Shown here one piece after another: positions 22,931 through 33,538 of a DNA stretch of 64,000 nucleotides. Positions within the stretch are counted from its first letter, which is position 1, and each line of letters opens with the position of its first letter. The translations under genes were made by a program, and so were the position numbers. Origin of the DNA: Kappaphycus alvarezii (taxonomy: Eukaryota > Rhodophyta > Florideophyceae > Gigartinales > Solieriaceae). The stretch is taken from the NCBI GenBank assembly GCA_002205965.3, contig NADL03000004.1, forward strand, positions 558,001 through 622,000, in the 5' to 3' direction. The notes under the pieces were generated by a model. The model worked only from the letters and a program-made list of their open reading frames with translations. It was not told the origin of the DNA and ran no database searches.

Positions 22931-22943
22931 AATAAAGAATAAA
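22931..22943 (+). terminator. Tandem AATAAA polyadenylation-like signals after the antisense ORF
   Basis: AATAAA at 22931 and AATAAA again at 22938, 67-74 bases past the antisense ORF stop and on its strand. The gag-pol strand has no use for them. Function is inferred from position only. Confidence 0.35.
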
Positions 22944-23106
22944 AGGGACTTCTTGGGTGCTTTTCGCGTAGGTCGTCCCTAGACTTGATACTATAGGAGG
23001 CCTTCCGGCCGCAAATGATATTTGCGGAGACACCGGGAGTGAATCTCCTGGCGCGAAAATCTCCCATGCGGGAAGCGTAAAACATAACGAGGGTGCGACG
23101 CGCGCA

Positions 23107-24000
23107 CTACCTCACAAGGGCCAAAGAATTTGACTGCAGAGTAGGCCACTTCACCCCTGGGAATACCCTTCCATAAGCAACCAAAACTTGATCACCGTTA
23201 GAAAAACGGGTTCCTTCAGCATCTTTATTCCCCGCATTCCCGGATCTCAACCTTCGTTCTGTTCGCTCGTTCGCGAGCCCCAATATTTCAACACGACGGT
23301 CCTCTTTTCTTAAAGCGAGAACCTTTTTCCGCTCTTCCGAGCCCATAAGGCGGGGCTCGACCCAGTAAAGAAGTTCAAAGGGGGACACTCCATTGGTGAC
23401 CGGACGGTGTCTATATCCAAAGACGCACTTGTCCAAGGCGTCTGCCCAGTCCATCACGTCGCGAACCACCTTACCCGCACTTGACTTTAACGTTAGCCCC
23501 ATCCTTTCGGCCCGGCCGTTAGACATAGGGGAATAAGCCATTACCGTACGCCACTTGATTTAATGTTCTCTCATGAAGTTTACAAGTGCAGCTGCGGTAA
23601 AACAGCTGCAATTGTCGCTGATAATTGTGCGTGGTGGTCCAAATGGCCTGATGATCTCCGCAGTTATAAACCTTATCACTGTCGGACCCGTGGCATCGCG
23701 TGTCGCGCGCGCGATTGGCCACCCTTTCAGATGCTCCATACATATCAAGATATGGCGGTGGCCCTCCCTTGATGAGCTCATCGGGCCGGCGAAGTCAATA
23801 GAAAATGTAGAGAAGAGTCCTGTGAGCGGTAACCCCAGCATACGAACGTACTGAGGGGTTCCGCGCATGCGTTGGCACGCGTAGCAAGAACTAACATACT
23901 CGTGGATGTCGGAAGTCATCGTGGGCCACCAGAACCGCTCCTGCACGAACCGACGGGTGGTCCGGACATCCTAATGGCCTACATTTTCGTGCAGAAACAT
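23107..24000 (-). pseudogene. Gypsy integrase
   Basis: Integrase inserts the cDNA copy into the host genome. The H2C2-type zinc region is visible in its second half (WWPTMTSDIHEYVSSCYACQ, C-x2-C near 23885). The catalytic core follows with SIDFAGP (first Asp), TIISDNCSCF (second Asp) and NGRAERM (Glu), so the DDE residues are all present. An in-frame TAA at 23560-23562 splits the domain just before MAYSPMSNG. The C-terminal part (FSNGDQVLVAYGRVFPG) matches the small beta-barrel region that follows gypsy integrases. The frame ends near 23107 with no chromodomain that I can see. Confidence 0.85.
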
Positions 24001-24101
24001 TAAAATATCCAGGCACTTAGTAGTTTTGGCGACGACTTTGGGCCCTGCCTTGGTTCGGCGAAACAGGCGTCCATCCCAGATTAGAAAATTATCGGCCATC
24101 A

Positions 24102-24698
24102 TTATCGCTTTTTTCGTTCTTCCGGAGGAGCGTCGGATATGTCCTCTGCGGACAAATAATTCCGCACGAGCACGAGGTAGGTCTCAAGTTTCCCGCCGTC
24201 GAGGACTTCAGGGGATTCCCCGACTAGCAAAAGGTCCCCTTCATCGTTTTTAGTCCCCTTTTCCACCTCTAGCGCCAGACGGGAGTGCTCGTCCGCGGAC
24301 CCATTAAATTTTTCTGACCGGTAACGGATAGCATAATCGTACTCCGCCAAGAGTTTGGGCCACCGGGCCAGCCTACTATGTACGTCCTTCCTCTCGAACA
24401 CATCCCTTAGAGATCTATGGTCGGTGATCAGTTCGAAGTGGTGATGGGAGAGGAGATAGACGCGGAAATTTCGCAATCCAAAAAACACTGCTAAAGCTTC
24501 TCGCTCACACGCCGAGTAGCGCTTTTCGGCAGGGTTCATTGTGCGACTTGCATATTGTACGGGGTGTATTTCCCCGTACAATTGTTTCTGGGACGGAACG
24601 GCGCCAACTGTTGTGCTTGACGCATCTGCTTCCACTATTAATGGTTTCTCGAAATCGGCGAAAGCGAGGAAAGGCGGGGAGGTCAGTGCTTTCTTCAA
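24102..24698 (-). pseudogene. Gypsy RNase H domain
   Basis: RNase H removes the RNA strand during reverse transcription. Recognised from LIVEADASSTTVGAV (catalytic Asp with the family's DAS box), PVQYASRTMNPAEKRYSACE (with the conserved Glu at its end), LITDHRSLRDVF (TDH) and ADEHSRL near the end (the family's AD-LSR box). It follows directly on the RT connection region (24983-24729, with LLGHIVNKNGVQVDP and AGYYCRFIKDFA) in the same class of frame. Confidence 0.85.
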
Positions 24699-24728
24699 CG
24701 TACTGAAAGACTCCTTTTGTACCTCTTC

Positions 24729-25474
24729 CTATCCGAACTTCTTCTTCTTCGAATTCAAAGCATGCAGAACGGCTGCTTTTTCTGCAAAGTCCTTGATGAA
24801 TCGGCAGTAATATCCGGCCAGACCCAGGGAACTACGGACTTGTGTAGCGTTAGCTAGGCTCCAGATGTCCTGTATCGCCTGTATATCCCTTGGGTCGACC
24901 TGCACGCCATTCTTATTGACAATGTGTCCCAGAAGATCAACCTGATCTTGTGCGATGTGGCAATTAGTGAGCTTCAGCTTCAATCTATGCTTCTATATTA
25001 CGCTATGACAGCTGACAAATGCTCTAAATGATCCTCTAAGGAAGTGCAAAACACCACTACGTTATCTAAATATGCTCGGGCGAACTTTATGCCCTCCAGA
25101 ACTTGGTCCGTCATCCTTTGGAACGTCGAAGGGGCGTTCATCAGGCCAAAAGGCATGACCTCAAACTGATAGGTCCCATACCTGCAAACGAAAGCGGTTT
25201 TCTTCTTGCATGATTTCTCAACTCGAACTTTCCAAGAGTCACTGAAAATATCAAGGGAAGTGAACACCGTTGCACCCCTCAAAGCATAGAAGATCTCTTC
25301 TGCTTTCGGTAGGGGCCAGCGGTCACCCTTCATCCGTTGGTTCAACGTCTGGTAGTCATTACAGAAACGAGGCTTGCCATCTTTCTTCGTTGCGATGACC
25401 ACTGGGAGGTACCATGCGGATGATGCAGGCCTGATTATCCCAGCTGCTAACATTTTGTCCAGCCTTTCACGCAC
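24729..25474 (-). pseudogene. Gypsy reverse transcriptase with mutated active site
   Basis: RT copies element RNA into DNA. Motifs in order: SAWYLPVVIATKKDGKPRFC (fingers), VFTSLDIFSDSW (first catalytic Asp, D in SLD), TYQFEVMPFGLMNAPSTFQ (the family's FG-NAP box), then YLDNVVVF where YLDD is expected. Loss of the second Asp should abolish polymerase activity. A frame change lies between 24998 and 24983, within the connection to RNase H. Confidence 0.85.
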
Positions 25475-25663
25475 GAGCTAATTCTGTTTCGGTGGCAGAT
25501 GACGCCTCCGGTGTTAGATGCGTGTGTCGTCTGTTAATACGAAAGAGTGGTCAGCCGACACCTTGGAGGGGCGCAGATCGAACAAAGATTCAGCGACAAC
25601 TCCGCTTCCTAATATGACCTCCTTGAACTGTTCCTTCTCTACATCGGGTAGGTGAGACAGCTT

Positions 25664-26332
25664 CTACTCAAGTGCGTCGGTGAACTTCGCCATACTTTCA
25701 TATTCCCCCAAGGGCTCATCGCAACTACCCTGGATTGTCAAAAAGAGTCCCACATCTTCGGAACTCTCATCTCCACTTCCGGAATTCCCTGAACCTTCCT
25801 CCTGAGATGGAACTACAGAGGACGACGAAGTGAAGTCCTCGCTATCAGTCCCCGCTCCTCCCTTGACAAGGTCTTCTGAGGTCAAGCGGGCGAAATCTGG
25901 GAGCCAATCGAGCACGGTAGTCCTTGATTCGTTCCCCAATGCCACAGCACTCGTCCGGTAATCTAAGATGACCTGGAAAGCTTCCATCGTCGGCTCACTA
26001 ATTAGAACGTCGAAAGGTCATCCTTCCACGACTATAAAATCCAACCGAACCGCTAGTCCCCCGAAGGATACAGGTGTAATCTTCAAGATAGCGTTCATTT
26101 GGCACTTCAAATCTGTTGCCACGGTGATGGTGCGGTTAACCACCTCCGGCGTCACATCCAGTTTTGCTGCAAACTCAGCCGAGACTATATCCGGCATTGC
26201 TCCTGTGTCGAATAGTGCATGCGCATTCGTACCAAAGACGTTAACTTCGACAACCTTGAGGCAACGTTTCCTGCCCTGAGGCCTTCCCCTAACTGCTCCG
26301 ACAGTTGCACCACTGAATAGGTCCTTGAGCAC
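25664..26332 (-). pseudogene. Gypsy aspartic protease and linker
   Basis: The protease that would process Gag-Pol is identified by ALFDTGAMPDIVSAEFA (26224-26174), equivalent to the retropepsin D-T/S-G-A motif, after VEVNVFGTN. The linker at 25987-25664 is acidic and Ser-rich (SGDESSEDVG). The protease frame opens only at about 26341, after the gag frame has stopped at 26359. There is therefore no overlap that would permit an ordinary gag-pol frameshift. Confidence 0.75.
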
Positions 26333-26358
26333 CCCTTGCTACCTTATACCGTCGCCCT

Positions 26359-27750
26359 TCAAGAGTTACCCGAACGATATGTTCGAGGTAGCATTGGCGA
26401 GAGCATTGGGAACGTTCTACTGTACTTCGGGACATACTCGGAGATATCGCGTATTTCAGTGGTCGTCATATCATTCTTCTCGGTGTTCTTCTTTTTGGAC
26501 TTTTTGTCTATCGGCTTCTTCTTTTTACCAGTAGCTTTCTTCTTCCTCTCCATCGAAGCAGCTGGGCGTCTTAGAAAGAAGTCTAGAGGATCCGAGTGCC
26601 CTACAAGTGGAGGTTTCAGTATTGAAGCGATGGGGACACCTTGGACCCTACCGGGCAGCCGCCGTGACGGCTCCTCGCCCGCGTCGCGTGTAACACATAG
26701 ATCTTCTTCACTTTCCGAGCCACCGATAACGACCGAAACAGTCTCCTTTCCGTCCTCATCGTCTGATTCTTCTCCATAGGAATCAGCAATTGCGACGGAA
26801 ACCTTCTGCGGAGGAAATTCCTTCCTCCTGCGGCTCCAAAAACTCGCTTTCGAATGCTCTTTCTTGCCACACTTCAAGCAACGGATATTGCGATGGGGGT
26901 TATCAGGGCAACGGTTTGGTCCATGCCCTGTCTTATGACAAAAAGAACGAAAACGGTCACAAACCATTTGTGTCGGGTTAGCTGCCCCAAGATTGGAGGT
27001 TTTAATCGAATCTTGTTGCCTCTGCTGCTTTTTGATCATCAATTAAAGGTCTTGGAAGGCAGTGACAAGACTGTCAACCTTACCTTCGACCTCTGCCAGG
27101 CGAGATTCGGTTCGGACCAACGACCGGGGTGCCTTCTTTTCCGCGGCCATGATCAGGATCCTTTGATTCTCTACCTCATTGCATTCGCTCATCCCCGCGC
27201 TACGGGTCAAAACAGGGCCATAGTTCTTTTGAGCCGATGAAAATGCCTTTATATAATCATCGAAGTCGGAAATGACTTTCTTCAAAGCCTCATAGCTCTT
27301 AGAACTACGTTAGATAACGTACGGAACGAGATCGGAAATTTCTATTGCGGCATTAGGAAGGAGTCCGAACTTAGCTTCCTCGTCAAACCTTGCCAGCCCG
27401 TAGAGGTAGTCCATTCTCGAATCAGATTCACTTAGACGCATTAACCCCAGCCTAGCGTCAATTGCACGACAAATTATGTCGTCCGGCTCATGTTTCTTCT
27501 CGAATTTATCCAGGAATGCTTTTTGAACGACAGCGTAGTTCTGTCCTCCTGCCAACAGTGATTCATTCTCGCCTGTAAACCTCTGATAAAAAAAGTCGAA
27601 CGCTTCTTCGTCTAGGTGAGATAGAAGCTCGAGCGACTTTTTTTCGTCATCTTTACCGCGCATCGCGACGTGTTCGAAGAAAAGGAAAAATTTATTCACG
27701 TCGGAGTCCTCAGGGAAAGTATGGGGTCGACGCTGACGCGGACGCATCAC
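26359..27750 (-). pseudogene. Gypsy gag with degenerate zinc knuckles
   Basis: Gag forms the particle shell and binds RNA. The capsid-like N-terminus (FPEDSDVNKFFLFFEHVA, then ESLLAGGQNYAVVQKAFLDK) begins about 20 bases inside the 5' LTR. Stops at about 27310 and 27043 cut the frame into three pieces in one register. The nucleocapsid part has FCHKTGHGPNRC and CLKCGKKEHSKASF. Each is a CCHC zinc knuckle missing one cysteine (the first Cys in one, the last in the other). A Lys-rich tail (KKKATGKKKKPIDKKSKKKN) follows. Confidence 0.75.
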
Positions 27751-27771
27751 CGTTGCTCGACAGCAGTAACA

Positions 27772-28129
27772 TGTTTAGGGCGTATTTTGGAACGCGCGGG
27801 GGGTTGAGGGCTGGTGTATGTGCCGACGAAGAGGATAGCCAGAGAAGTGTACTTTTTTGGAGGGAGTTTGGCCCCGGCTCCTCCCCCCCGTTGATGGGAC
27901 CGGCCACCCTCATATATATTATTTAATTTGCGTTGTTTGGCTAGCGCACAGCCCCTTAAAATACAGATAAAATTACCCAGAATGAAAATATCTAGAATCA
28001 GTAGCTATAGTAGTCCCCACAACACCTTCCGGCAGTGCCCCATGGCGCTGCAGTGCGTGGAGTGTGGTTAAATGGCGAGATCGCACTTGCGGCACCCCTT
28101 CCACAACCAAACCCAGAACTGCCACAACA
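27772..28129 (-). repeat. 5' LTR of the gypsy element
   Basis: Direct copy of 20933-21288, with the same TGT and ACA ends. In element orientation it lies immediately before gag. The 20 bases between LTR and gag do not obviously match a tRNA primer site. Confidence 0.8.
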
Positions 28130-28870
28130 AACGAGACAGAGTACAACAACTGAGACGGGCAGAGCGAAGTCGCTTTGCGCCAGTACAGTACAGTACAGTA
28201 CGGTACCTTTACAACACATTGTTCAGACGGAACACAGTACTGTACTGTAGTACAATAAATTACAGTACACTGTACTACGAGCTTTGTGGAGAAGGGCCAA
28301 TGCAACAGATTAGGGCACCCAATACAGTATCTTACAGTGCAGTCCTTGGTGCCAAAAATTTATGAACGTCAACGGCAAGAAGTATGATAGTTTGTCAGGG
28401 TTGATATGAAGGGAGGGAAGATTTTCCATTAAAATTTGGGGGGCTTGCGCGAGGTGCTGTTAACAGCGAAAAAAAGGGAGGGTAAAATGGGGGCTCCAAA
28501 ATGGCAGGGTGCCAGTGGCCCAATTTGGAATGACATCTAGTGATTGGGTCATTAGTGTACAGCCAATAAGAAGTCGACAATGGAAGCAAAACGGAGATAC
28601 TGCGTTCAACATTACAGCAGTGCATAATCAGCGGAATAAAAATGCTGTTTTGGATGCTTGCAATGGTGCTTGCGCCGCTTCAGTTGCCTCGTCACAGACC
28701 GCCATCCACCAATATAATTACAGTACTGTAATTGTGGCACCGTATTCGATGCTTTTGCTCATACTCTGCTACACCGCACCACCCACATTTCAGGACTGAA
28801 ATGTACTAGTGTACTGTACCATGCGTACAGTACACCACTCTTCTCGTGCACCAGCCAGTCAGCCCAGCAC
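28130..28870. other. Spacer with dense TACTG arrays
   Basis: Pentamer arrays lie at 28187-28204, 28236-28254 and 28262-28276, and again at 28720-28732 and 28804-28835 (GTACTGTAC and its tandem forms). No gene is recognised. It forms the upstream region of the RING gene. Confidence 0.5.
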
Positions 28871-28993
28871 ATGCCAGACCTCGACCTTCCTTCCCCACCC
28901 ATTTTCCAACCTCGCCATTCACATAACACCTCTCCCTCCACTTCTCTCACCTCCGCTCCAACACACAAACCCCCCAAAGTTACAACCCGCGCC

Positions 28994-30357
28994 ATGTCTA
29001 CCCCCCCATCCAGCCCCCCTTCCCGCCATCGCGCCCGCCCCCGTCTCACCGACCAGATTCAAGTCATCCGTGAGCTGTGGCTTCTCCGGGAACAAGCCCG
29101 CGTTCAAGCAGCCGAGAGATGCTTCCTGGCCGAGTTGGAACGTCTTCTCACAGGTCGCATGCCTCTCTCCGATGAGCCCCCCCCTCAACCTCCGGTCCAT
29201 CCTCACCCGGTCCATAGCCCCGTCGCACATGTACCGCCACCGCCCCACCCCCCAGAGGCACAACCCGAACCTCGTCCACAACCGCAACCTTCTCAGTCGT
29301 TGGTATGCTAGATGACGGCCATATTTATGAAAGTCACCCACCGCCTCGAGGTGACAGAGGTCCTGCGCGGGAGAGATTGGGCGTGGTGGATGAGGAGGTG
29401 GAGAGACTCCGGTCGCGTCAGAGTGTCACCGTGCGTGCAACACACCCCGCCTGTTTTTCTCCCCAATCCCCGACACGCAACTCTCCTCCTCGACTCTGTC
29501 CCGCCATTCTGACCCGCGTTTGCCTGTCCTGTTTTTGTCTGTTTTGCGTTGCCGCGCGCTCACCCCCTCGGCGCACACCGCTTCTTCATGCCGTTGCGCG
29601 CAACACATGGCTCCCTGTGTACATTTCGTGTGTTTAGAATCTGAGCCCCGAGTTCCGCGCGCTGTTAGAGGGCAATGGCCCACCGTCGGACTTTCGCTCC
29701 ATGGTAAGGTCGCAGTCTTTCGGGCAGTTGAGCAACCAGCGTACTGTATCATCGTTGCTAGAATCTGAATTCCGACACCAGCTAGAGGGCATGTTAGTAC
29801 GACGTGGGGACGCGAATGAGACACCCGCGCTCGGCGGGTTATACAACCGGGCGCCGGACACAGCGGATGCGGCCATGACGGATGATTACGCGGGGGCGGG
29901 GGGTGGATATGAACCGAGGTCAAATAGGGCATTGGAAGCCGTGGTAAGGGCATTGAGAGACGAGGTTCAGGTGCTGAAGAATGTGATGTCGGCGTCGTTT
30001 GACCTGCAGTTGGACATTCAGCGGTCGATTCGGCAGGAGGTTTCGGCGGCGATGAACACGCCGGCAAGGTTGAGTTTGGGGAAACAACCAGTGTTGGAAA
30101 CGTCGCATGTGACGGCGGAGGATAGCTCGCATACGCGCAGCACGGCTGTGACAAGGAGGGAGAGAAGGGCGGAGGCTGTACAGGCGGGGATGTGTACGAT
30201 TTGTTTGGAGAATAGAATTGATTCGCTGTTGTACGGATGCGGGCATATGGCGACTTGCGTTATGTGTGGGAGGCAGCTTATTGCGAGTGGACAGTGTTGT
30301 CCAATCTGTAGGGCGCCGGTGAGGGATGTAGTGCGTGCTTTTATGGTGACCCCGTAG
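28994..30357 (+). CDS. RING-finger E3 ubiquitin ligase of a plant/algal type, probably three exons
   Basis: The C-terminus is a clear C3HC4 RING (CTICLEN, CGHMATCVMC, CPICRAPV; about residues 308-347), which binds ubiquitin-conjugating enzymes. Upstream are ALRDEVQVLKNVMSASFDLQ and LDIQRSIRQEVSAAMN, a helical stretch closely like that before the RING in land-plant RING proteins of this type, and two related segments, SVTNLSPEFRALLEG and TVSSLLESEFRHQLEGML. My exon model is 28994-29302, 29374-29430 and 29638-30357. The second intron (207 bp, GTGCGT to TTTAG, phase 0) is well supported, because the reading and the S/T-V repeat join cleanly. The first (71 bp, GTATGC to GGGAG) is a guess, and a frameshift would serve equally. 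A start at 28871 is also possible. The N-terminus is Pro-rich with RVQAAERCFLAELERLL. The partner proteins are unknown. Confidence 0.7.
29431..29637 (+). other. Probable intron of the RING gene
   Basis: Starts GTGCGT, ends TTTAG, and is pyrimidine-rich. Removing it joins RSRQSVT to NLSPEFRALLEG in frame and rebuilds a segment resembling the second S/T-V-x-L-x3-FR repeat. Without removal the frame runs on into unlike sequence and stops at 29637. Confidence 0.6.
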
Positions 30358-31036
30358 GAGGGTGTGACGCGGGGGGAGGGGGGCGGGAAGTTGAGTTGTT
30401 GGTGTGTGAATGTGTGCGTGGTGCAAGGTACTATTTTTTCACAAAAGTATGTTGGAGCAGTTGGAGCAGTTCGCGGTTGGGTATAGGATGGCAGTTGAAT
30501 ACGGAGTTTATTTGCACCTTTTATCGCCGCCTTAGTGCCGCCGGTGTAGTGGTATGTACGATACACATGTAAGCGGGACAATGCAATCTGAGAGTCGCAC
30601 AAGTTGGATGCAAAGTTATTTATGCGAGCAGGCACTCACACGAGGTAGGACAGTTGATCAAGACAAGCTGGACATTGTAGACCAGTATGCACGATAAAGG
30701 CACTTTTGACCCTAGTGTGGCAAATGCAATATCAAACGCAAGGACGGCAAAACATGAGACCTGACTCACTCACACCACTGCACCGCTCAATGGCCAGAAT
30801 TCAGCGGGCAAGACAAGGAACGATGTAACTTGTCGTCCGGCATAGGGTGAGCTAAATTCATAATGTGGCGGTGAACAGATGGGGTATTGTTTGTCACGGT
30901 GGCATGATGATGGGTGCGGATGGGAAGTGTTGAAGCGCAGTTGCGCCACGGACTGCGTCGGCTGTGCAATGGGTGATGGGAGGCTAGCTACTGGTTACGA
31001 TGGCGTGGCTTTGATGAAGGGCATCGTTGAGAGTGA

Positions 31037-31086
31037 TACTGTACTGTACTGTACTGTACTGTACTGTACTTTACTGTACTGTATGT
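31037..31086 (+). repeat. (TACTG)n pentanucleotide array
   Basis: About nine tandem copies of TACTG with one interruption (tttac). It is the longest array in the window. Because the unit contains GTAC, the array partly reads the same on both strands. Confidence 0.9.
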
Positions 31087-31760
31087 CGTGGCATTGGTGT
31101 GTGGAGGTAGCGTCGAAATACTGTATATTGCATTTGGGATTGTCTTGGGGAAACGTGGATGATGGCAATGGTACTGTGCTCTGAATGAGGAGTAATGCGT
31201 ATGATGATCGCTGGGTTATGGATTGGTTGGGGGGGTAAGTGTTTCTTCTTTCCTCAGTGGTGTTAGAGAATACAGTTTAATGAATGTGTTGAGGTAGTAC
31301 AGTTGTCAGTTGAATGGCTTGCACTTGCAGCGTTGATCGAGATCATGCAAAGATCCGATCCATATTGAAAGGATGGCTCTCAAAAGGCACGGAGCATCGT
31401 ATGCACAACTATTGTAACAGCGCAGGAAGCGAATGAAAACCTGAATGCAAGAGTCCCATGCGGGACAACTGGACGCAACTGCACGTTGCAACGATCTACC
31501 ATGAATGCAGCAGTTAGGGAAAGGACTAGGAAGCGGCAAAGGCGAGAGCAATGCAGAAGCGGTACATGCATGCGGAAAATAGGCGACAAGGACACGGACA
31601 ATGAAAGAGCGCACGGCATTGAATTGGCCCTGGAATGAGCGAGCAAGACGGAATGCAGGACGAGCACGCAAGCATTGGGCACAGACCGCAGGTGAGCGAA
31701 TGCAAGAGCACGCATGGATGAGAGCGAGAAAGGCAATAGCAAAGCGAGCGTTGTAGAGGC

Positions 31761-31768
31761 TATATAAA
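31761..31768 (+). promoter_or_regulatory. TATA-box-like element without a clear gene downstream
   Basis: TATATAAA inside ggctatataaagg. The preceding 350 bases are rich in purines with repeated aatgca/gcaag words. No protein frame of note begins within several hundred bases downstream on the plus strand, so it could drive a non-coding RNA or be fortuitous. The long minus-strand frame across 31892-31380 is Leu/Ser-rich and unconvincing. Confidence 0.25.
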
Positions 31769-31943
31769 GGATAGCATAGCGGCTGACCGGAAGAGAAGCG
31801 GAAGGCAGCACGCCGGCGACTTGTGCCGACTCATCTTGCCACAGCCCACAAACCCCTATTACCTCCGTTGAGATTCTATCCTCTGCCAGCAAGTCCAGTT
31901 ATCAGCTTACAGCATTCTATTGTCTACAGCCCTATTCAACAAC

Positions 31944-32262
31944 AGTACTGTACATTACTCTTATTCAACTGTGGTGTGGTACAGTACTGTACAGTATGCT
32001 TGAACATTGGTGTAAGAATTGTCGAGACGACGGAAAAGGGATTGTACATATTTGTTTGAATAGCCCACGTGGGTGCAGTGTTGTCAACATGCCGAGTCAA
32101 TACTGTACTGCACAATATGGCGCCTTTTGCTGCTCTGCAGGCAAAGCCCTTTTCAGAATTTGGATCACCATAGGAGATATGGAAAAAAATCAAAGATAGG
32201 CCAAAACTGTTCAACAAGTACTGCACAGTACAGTACAGTACAGCGCAATACTGTACAATGCG
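31944..32262. repeat. Cluster of TACTG / GTACAGTAC motifs
   Basis: Arrays at 31944-31953, 31980-31997, 32100-32108 and 32219-32262. They mix both orientations and are embedded in otherwise unremarkable DNA. Confidence 0.8.
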
Positions 32263-32399
32263 TAGCAATCACCAGCACAAGCAGCGGCAGCAAGATTGCA
32301 AATACTACAGTATTGTATGGTACCAAGAAAGTAGCATTGGCAGCGCCAACGGCACCACACAATGGCTAGTCGACCTAGTGCCTTGTTTCCGTTTCCTTC

Positions 32400-33200
32400 T
32401 CTACTTTATCCGGTAGATTTCATTGCCGACTGCTCGCAATGCATTACACCTCGTGGCAGCCAGCCATTGCCCGTCACGTAACTTACCTGAGAAATTATCC
32501 CAAAATCGTCTACCGCCACTTTTGTACCAAACGCAACCTTCGTCCTCTTTCCCCCAACTCATCCATCCCCGAAAGTGGAATATCCCCCACAAAAGCGGAG
32601 AAATCCACTGCATTATCACCGAAACAGCAAAAAAAAATTGCATACACCTTCTTCCTCCAGTACCCGCACTCGTCAACACGAAAAAAAAAACACGCATCAA
32701 ACAAAATCCCCCTCCACTTTCAACCACAACTTGCCGCACACGTAACACCACCCGACCCAACCCCCTCCAATACTCCCATAAACTACACACCACACCACAA
32801 CATCACCACCATCTTCACCGCAGCACACACTAACTCCCACCTCCTCACTAAACCCTCCTCATCCCTCCTCACTAACCCCACCACACTCGACACACCCGCA
32901 GAGAAAAACTCCAATCACAACACCCCGGCCCACCCCACACCAAACCATCCACACACCTCTTACCCACTAAACCCTCTTTACCATACTCACTCCCCACACA
33001 CCCAGCACATACCCCAAAGCACGTACACCCCATCCAATAAACCCTAGTATGTACCGTCGCCGCGGCAGCCCGCCCACGCCAAACCAAACCCGCCATCCCA
33101 CCTCCTTTCACGCCCCGTGAAAACGCCGCTCCACTCCCACAACTTGGCCCACATACCTTGCCCTCGTACACCACACTACACTACACTATGTGCCCCGCCC
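32400..33200. other. C- and A-rich stretch, no gene recognised
   Basis: The plus strand is almost free of G for long runs (cacc, ccaa, tcc words). It holds a 202-codon frame (32439-33047) that is Pro/Thr/His/Asn-rich and looks compositional. On the minus strand the same DNA is G/T-rich, like the distal halves of the neighbouring genes, so it may be 3' sequence of the minus-strand gene at 33.5-34.9 kb. Confidence 0.3.
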
Positions 33201-33538
33201 GCTGGGCACCACATGCCGTCCGCCTCGTGTAGAAAGCACGTTGACTTTCTTATTCCGTCATAACCAGTATTGACTTGCATCCACTTTGACGAGCAGCACG
33301 CCGATCCATACACAAGTGCCACTTGAAAATTGCTACACCAGTTGCTTGTTCCGGCGACGCGATTCCATGCAGTTGATCACGTTGCGATACTTTATTGCCT
33401 CGAGCCTATACACACAGAATGGAAATGCATGCAAACGCATAAAACCAGTTATCCGCAAACAAACCATCACCCCGACTCGGCCTCTTCAAAAATCTCAGCC
33501 GAATGACAATAACGAGAAAATATCTACCACACAATTCA

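Larger units (their letters stand above)
20933..28129 (-). mobile_element. Ty3/gypsy LTR retrotransposon, nearly complete but inactive
   Basis: Two direct repeats of about 357 bp begin TGT and end ACA on the plus strand, as LTRs do. They enclose gag, protease, RT, RNase H and integrase in gypsy order on the minus strand, about 7.2 kb in all. Flanking pentamers are aacgg before the left LTR and aacga after the right one, a four-of-five match consistent with an aged 5-bp target duplication. The LTRs differ at many positions including indels, so the insertion is not recent. Stops and frame changes interrupt gag and pol, and the RT active site is mutated. An extra antisense coding region lies between integrase and the 3' LTR. 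Confidence 0.85.

Noticed and set aside
26330-26360. Programmed gag-pol frameshift in the gypsy element
   Set aside because: The gag frame stops at 26359 before the protease frame opens at about 26341, so there is no overlap in which to slip.
28919-29341. A 140-codon minus-strand frame rich in Arg and Gly
   Set aside because: Complement of the C-rich first exon of the RING gene; composition explains it.
29426-30154. A 242-codon minus-strand frame opposite the RING gene
   Set aside because: Pro/Thr/Ser/His-rich shadow of a G-rich coding strand; the plus strand carries a recognisable RING domain.
30018-30635. A 205-codon minus-strand frame opposite the RING domain
   Set aside because: Overlaps the RING exon on the wrong strand and has no motif.
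31380-31892. A 170-codon minus-strand frame rich in Leu, Ser and Ala
   Set aside because: No domain, runs across a TATA-like element, and composition follows repeated purine-rich words on the other strand.
32439-33047. A 202-codon plus-strand frame
   Set aside because: Composed mostly of Pro, Thr, His, Asn and Ser from a G-poor strand; no motif, and no conserved-looking block.
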